From NCBI GenBank assembly GCA_964213345.1, contig CAXOVX010000054.1, positions 1 to 26,327 on the forward strand: DNA of 26,327 nucleotides. Reading direction: 5' to 3'. The translations under genes were made by a program, and so were the position numbers. This stretch comes from CAXOVX01 sp964213345. Lineage in GTDB: Bacteria > Pseudomonadota > Alphaproteobacteria > Rickettsiales > Midichloriaceae. Positions within the stretch are counted from its first letter, which is position 1; every line of letters starts with the position of its first letter. The notes beneath the pieces are model-generated. The model did not search any database. It worked only from the letters and a program-made list of their open reading frames with translations, and was not told where the DNA came from. This document shows positions 25,078 through 26,327 of this stretch, piece after piece.

Positions 25078-25830
25078 ATGATTGGTATAGCTCACAAGCC
25101 GTTTTATCTACTGCTAATTATTGGGTTCATTTGTTTGGTACTTGCTGGATGTGATAGCGACAAGAAGGCGAAATCAGATCAGCTAGTTGTGGGATTGACT
25201 GCAGATTCTCCGTCAATTGACATTGTACAAAATGACAAGATGATAGGGTTTGAAATTGATTTAATCGAGAAGATTGGCACTATTATAAAAAAGAAATTCG
25301 TTTTTAAAAATATGCTATTTGCCGAATTATTACCAGCATTAGAAAATAAAAGGGTAGATGCCATTATTTCAACTTTTTCCGTAACTCCGGAACGTGAAAA
25401 AATAGTGGATTTCTCCCATACTTACCATATCCCTAAGATATGTGCTGTGTTCCTAAAAACAGTGACAGAAGATAAAAAACAACCCTTTAGCGGGGCTAGA
25501 GTGGGGGTAATACGCGGTACAACATTGGAAGAGTGGGCGTTAAAGTTAGGCAGTGTCGAGGTAGTACCAACAGATAGTATGATGCAACTTTTTGGAGCAT
25601 TGCGTAATCACACAATTGATATGATTATTAGCGAGGATCTTATCGCAAAAGGCTTTACTCAGACTAATCGCGACTTGGATTATCAAAATATCCATGATGC
25701 TACAGGTGGCGGGTATGCAATAGCTGTTGCACAAAATTCTACTTTATTGCCAAAAATCAATGCTGCTTTGGATAAATTAACCAAAGATGGAGCTGTAGCT
25801 CATCTAAAGCGTAAATGGGGCCTTGACTAA
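25078..25830 (+). CDS. ABC transporter substrate-binding lipoprotein, polar amino acid type
   Basis: Periplasmic solute-binding protein of the SBP_bac_3 family (amino acids or opines). A signal peptide with the lipobox LAGC (Cys 25) predicts lipid attachment. The mature domain starts LVVGLTADSPSIDIV and has GFEIDLIEKIG, RVDAIISTFSVTPEREKIVDFS (family pattern: DxI(I/V)xxxxxTxxRxxxVDFS), VGVIRGTTLEEW and a C-terminal WGLD. The length of 250 residues is normal. The permease and ATPase genes are not next to it in this window, so its partners are elsewhere or it works as a sensor. It lies 79 bases after mscS. Confidence 0.9.
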   Translation: MIGIAHKPFYLLLIIGFICLVLAGCDSDKKAKSDQLVVGLTADSPSIDIVQNDKMIGFEIDLIEKIGTIIKKKFVFKNMLFAELLPALENKRVDAIISTFSVTPEREKIVDFSHTYHIPKICAVFLKTVTEDKKQPFSGARVGVIRGTTLEEWALKLGSVEVVPTDSMMQLFGALRNHTIDMIISEDLIAKGFTQTNRDLDYQNIHDATGGGYAIAVAQNSTLLPKINAALDKLTKDGAVAHLKRKWGLD

Positions 25831-25850
25831 GCAAGCATTGTTTTGTTTTT

Positions 25851-26085
25851 TTGGAAAGGGCACGTGCTACAAGAGAGGCGTTCCGCGAAGGGGGGCTTTT
25901 GTCCACAGTGAAGAAGATAGTGGCGTATGTAAGTGAAATGTTTTTCGATTTTAAGAAAAATGTCTAATTGGAAGGTGCGTACCATGAAATTCAGAGCGAA
26001 TCTATGTCGTGCGGCTTCTCGTATTTGGAGGAAAAATAGTTTCACAAACAGTTTAACGCTTAGAAGGCAGTGTCACTTCGAATAA
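25851..26085 (+). other. Gap with two short overlapping coding-like frames, doubtful
   Basis: A frame from TTG 25851 to TAA 25967 (38 codons: LERARATREAFREGGLLSTV, then KKIVAYVSEMFF) overlaps by 8 bases a second frame from ATG 25960 to TAA 26085 (41 codons, Arg-rich, MSNWKVRTMKFRANLC start; an internal ATG at 25984 has GGAAGG upstream). Local GC is higher than around it. They could be remnants of one frameshifted gene or chance. No RNA gene signature was recognised here. Confidence 0.25.
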
Positions 26086-26147
26086 AGATAGGGGTATCAA
26101 GTTGCAATCAAAGTGACGCTTTCACCCAGTTTTACCGCAATTTTTAG

Positions 26148-26327
26148 TTAGTTATCTCGATAAATGCTATTAAAACTTAGTGTAAGAAATATCATTTTGA
26201 TCGTAACCTTTGGTGCATCTTGTGCTTTTAGTACATGTTTTATAGCAATAGTCAAATCATCGACCGTCCGTTCTAGGGAGTGTCGACATTTAGAATTTTT
26301 ATGATATATTTTATGATATAATGTATC
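26148..26327 (-). CDS. Possible partial CDS, C-terminal end, running off the right edge
   Basis: The minus strand is open for 59 codons from the window edge to TAA at 26148-26150. The predicted end contains CRHSLERTVDDLTIAIKHVL followed by KAQDAPKVTIKMIFLTLSFN. The composition is protein-like for such AT-rich DNA, but I do not recognise a family. A competing 46-codon frame exists on the plus strand (26164-26304, one hydrophobic segment). Sequence beyond the window would settle which, if either, is real. Confidence 0.35.
   Translation of the reverse strand, partial: DTLYHKIYHKNSKCRHSLERTVDDLTIAIKHVLKAQDAPKVTIKMIFLTLSFNSIYRDN

Overview
The window is AT-rich bacterial chromosome from what looks like a host-associated alphaproteobacterium, most likely of the Rickettsiales type. 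The reasons are small intergenic regions mixed with decayed insertion sequences, ATP synthase genes scattered (an AtpZ/AtpI-type gene and an atpD-atpC pair at separate loci), an isolated phage terminase, and housekeeping proteins typical of reduced genomes. The genus cannot be fixed from the sequence alone.

Layout. 1-2500: an IS630 remnant, ribB, and a decayed but boundary-complete IS982 copy. A dispersed repeat (called R here) lies in inverted orientation on both sides of ribB and the IS982 copy. 2503-5522 (minus strand): rpsB-tsf and recR-atpI. They are followed at 5637-5759 by a 40-codon stub of secA that ends in another R-like sequence. 6183-6886 (plus): an unknown helical protein gene split by a frameshift. 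6984-10107 (minus): tmk, xseA and an unknown three-helix membrane protein. 10371-13728 (plus): atpD, atpC, a small membrane protein and a RodA-type peptidoglycan polymerase.

13.7-20.1 kb is the accessory part: two IS630 relics, a decayed IS5-type transposase, an intact stand-alone phage terminase large subunit, and a tandem duplication carrying two paralogous genes for Lys/Glu-rich proteins with two Gly/Ala hydrophobic hairpins each. It ends with another R repeat and an IS481-type transposase tail. The tandem paralogue pair is the best candidate for something undescribed: the proteins look like membrane-inserting, possibly exported, lineage-specific factors, but no function can be assigned. 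20231-25830 (plus) returns to housekeeping: dnaB, murA, a HAD phosphatase (gph-like), a mechanosensitive channel and an amino-acid-type ABC binding lipoprotein. The last 500 bases hold only short coding-like stretches, one of which runs off the right edge.

Together, murA (with Asp in place of the catalytic Cys) and rodA suggest that the organism still makes peptidoglycan. The dispersed R repeat recurs next to broken genes and IS elements and may mark rearrangement points.
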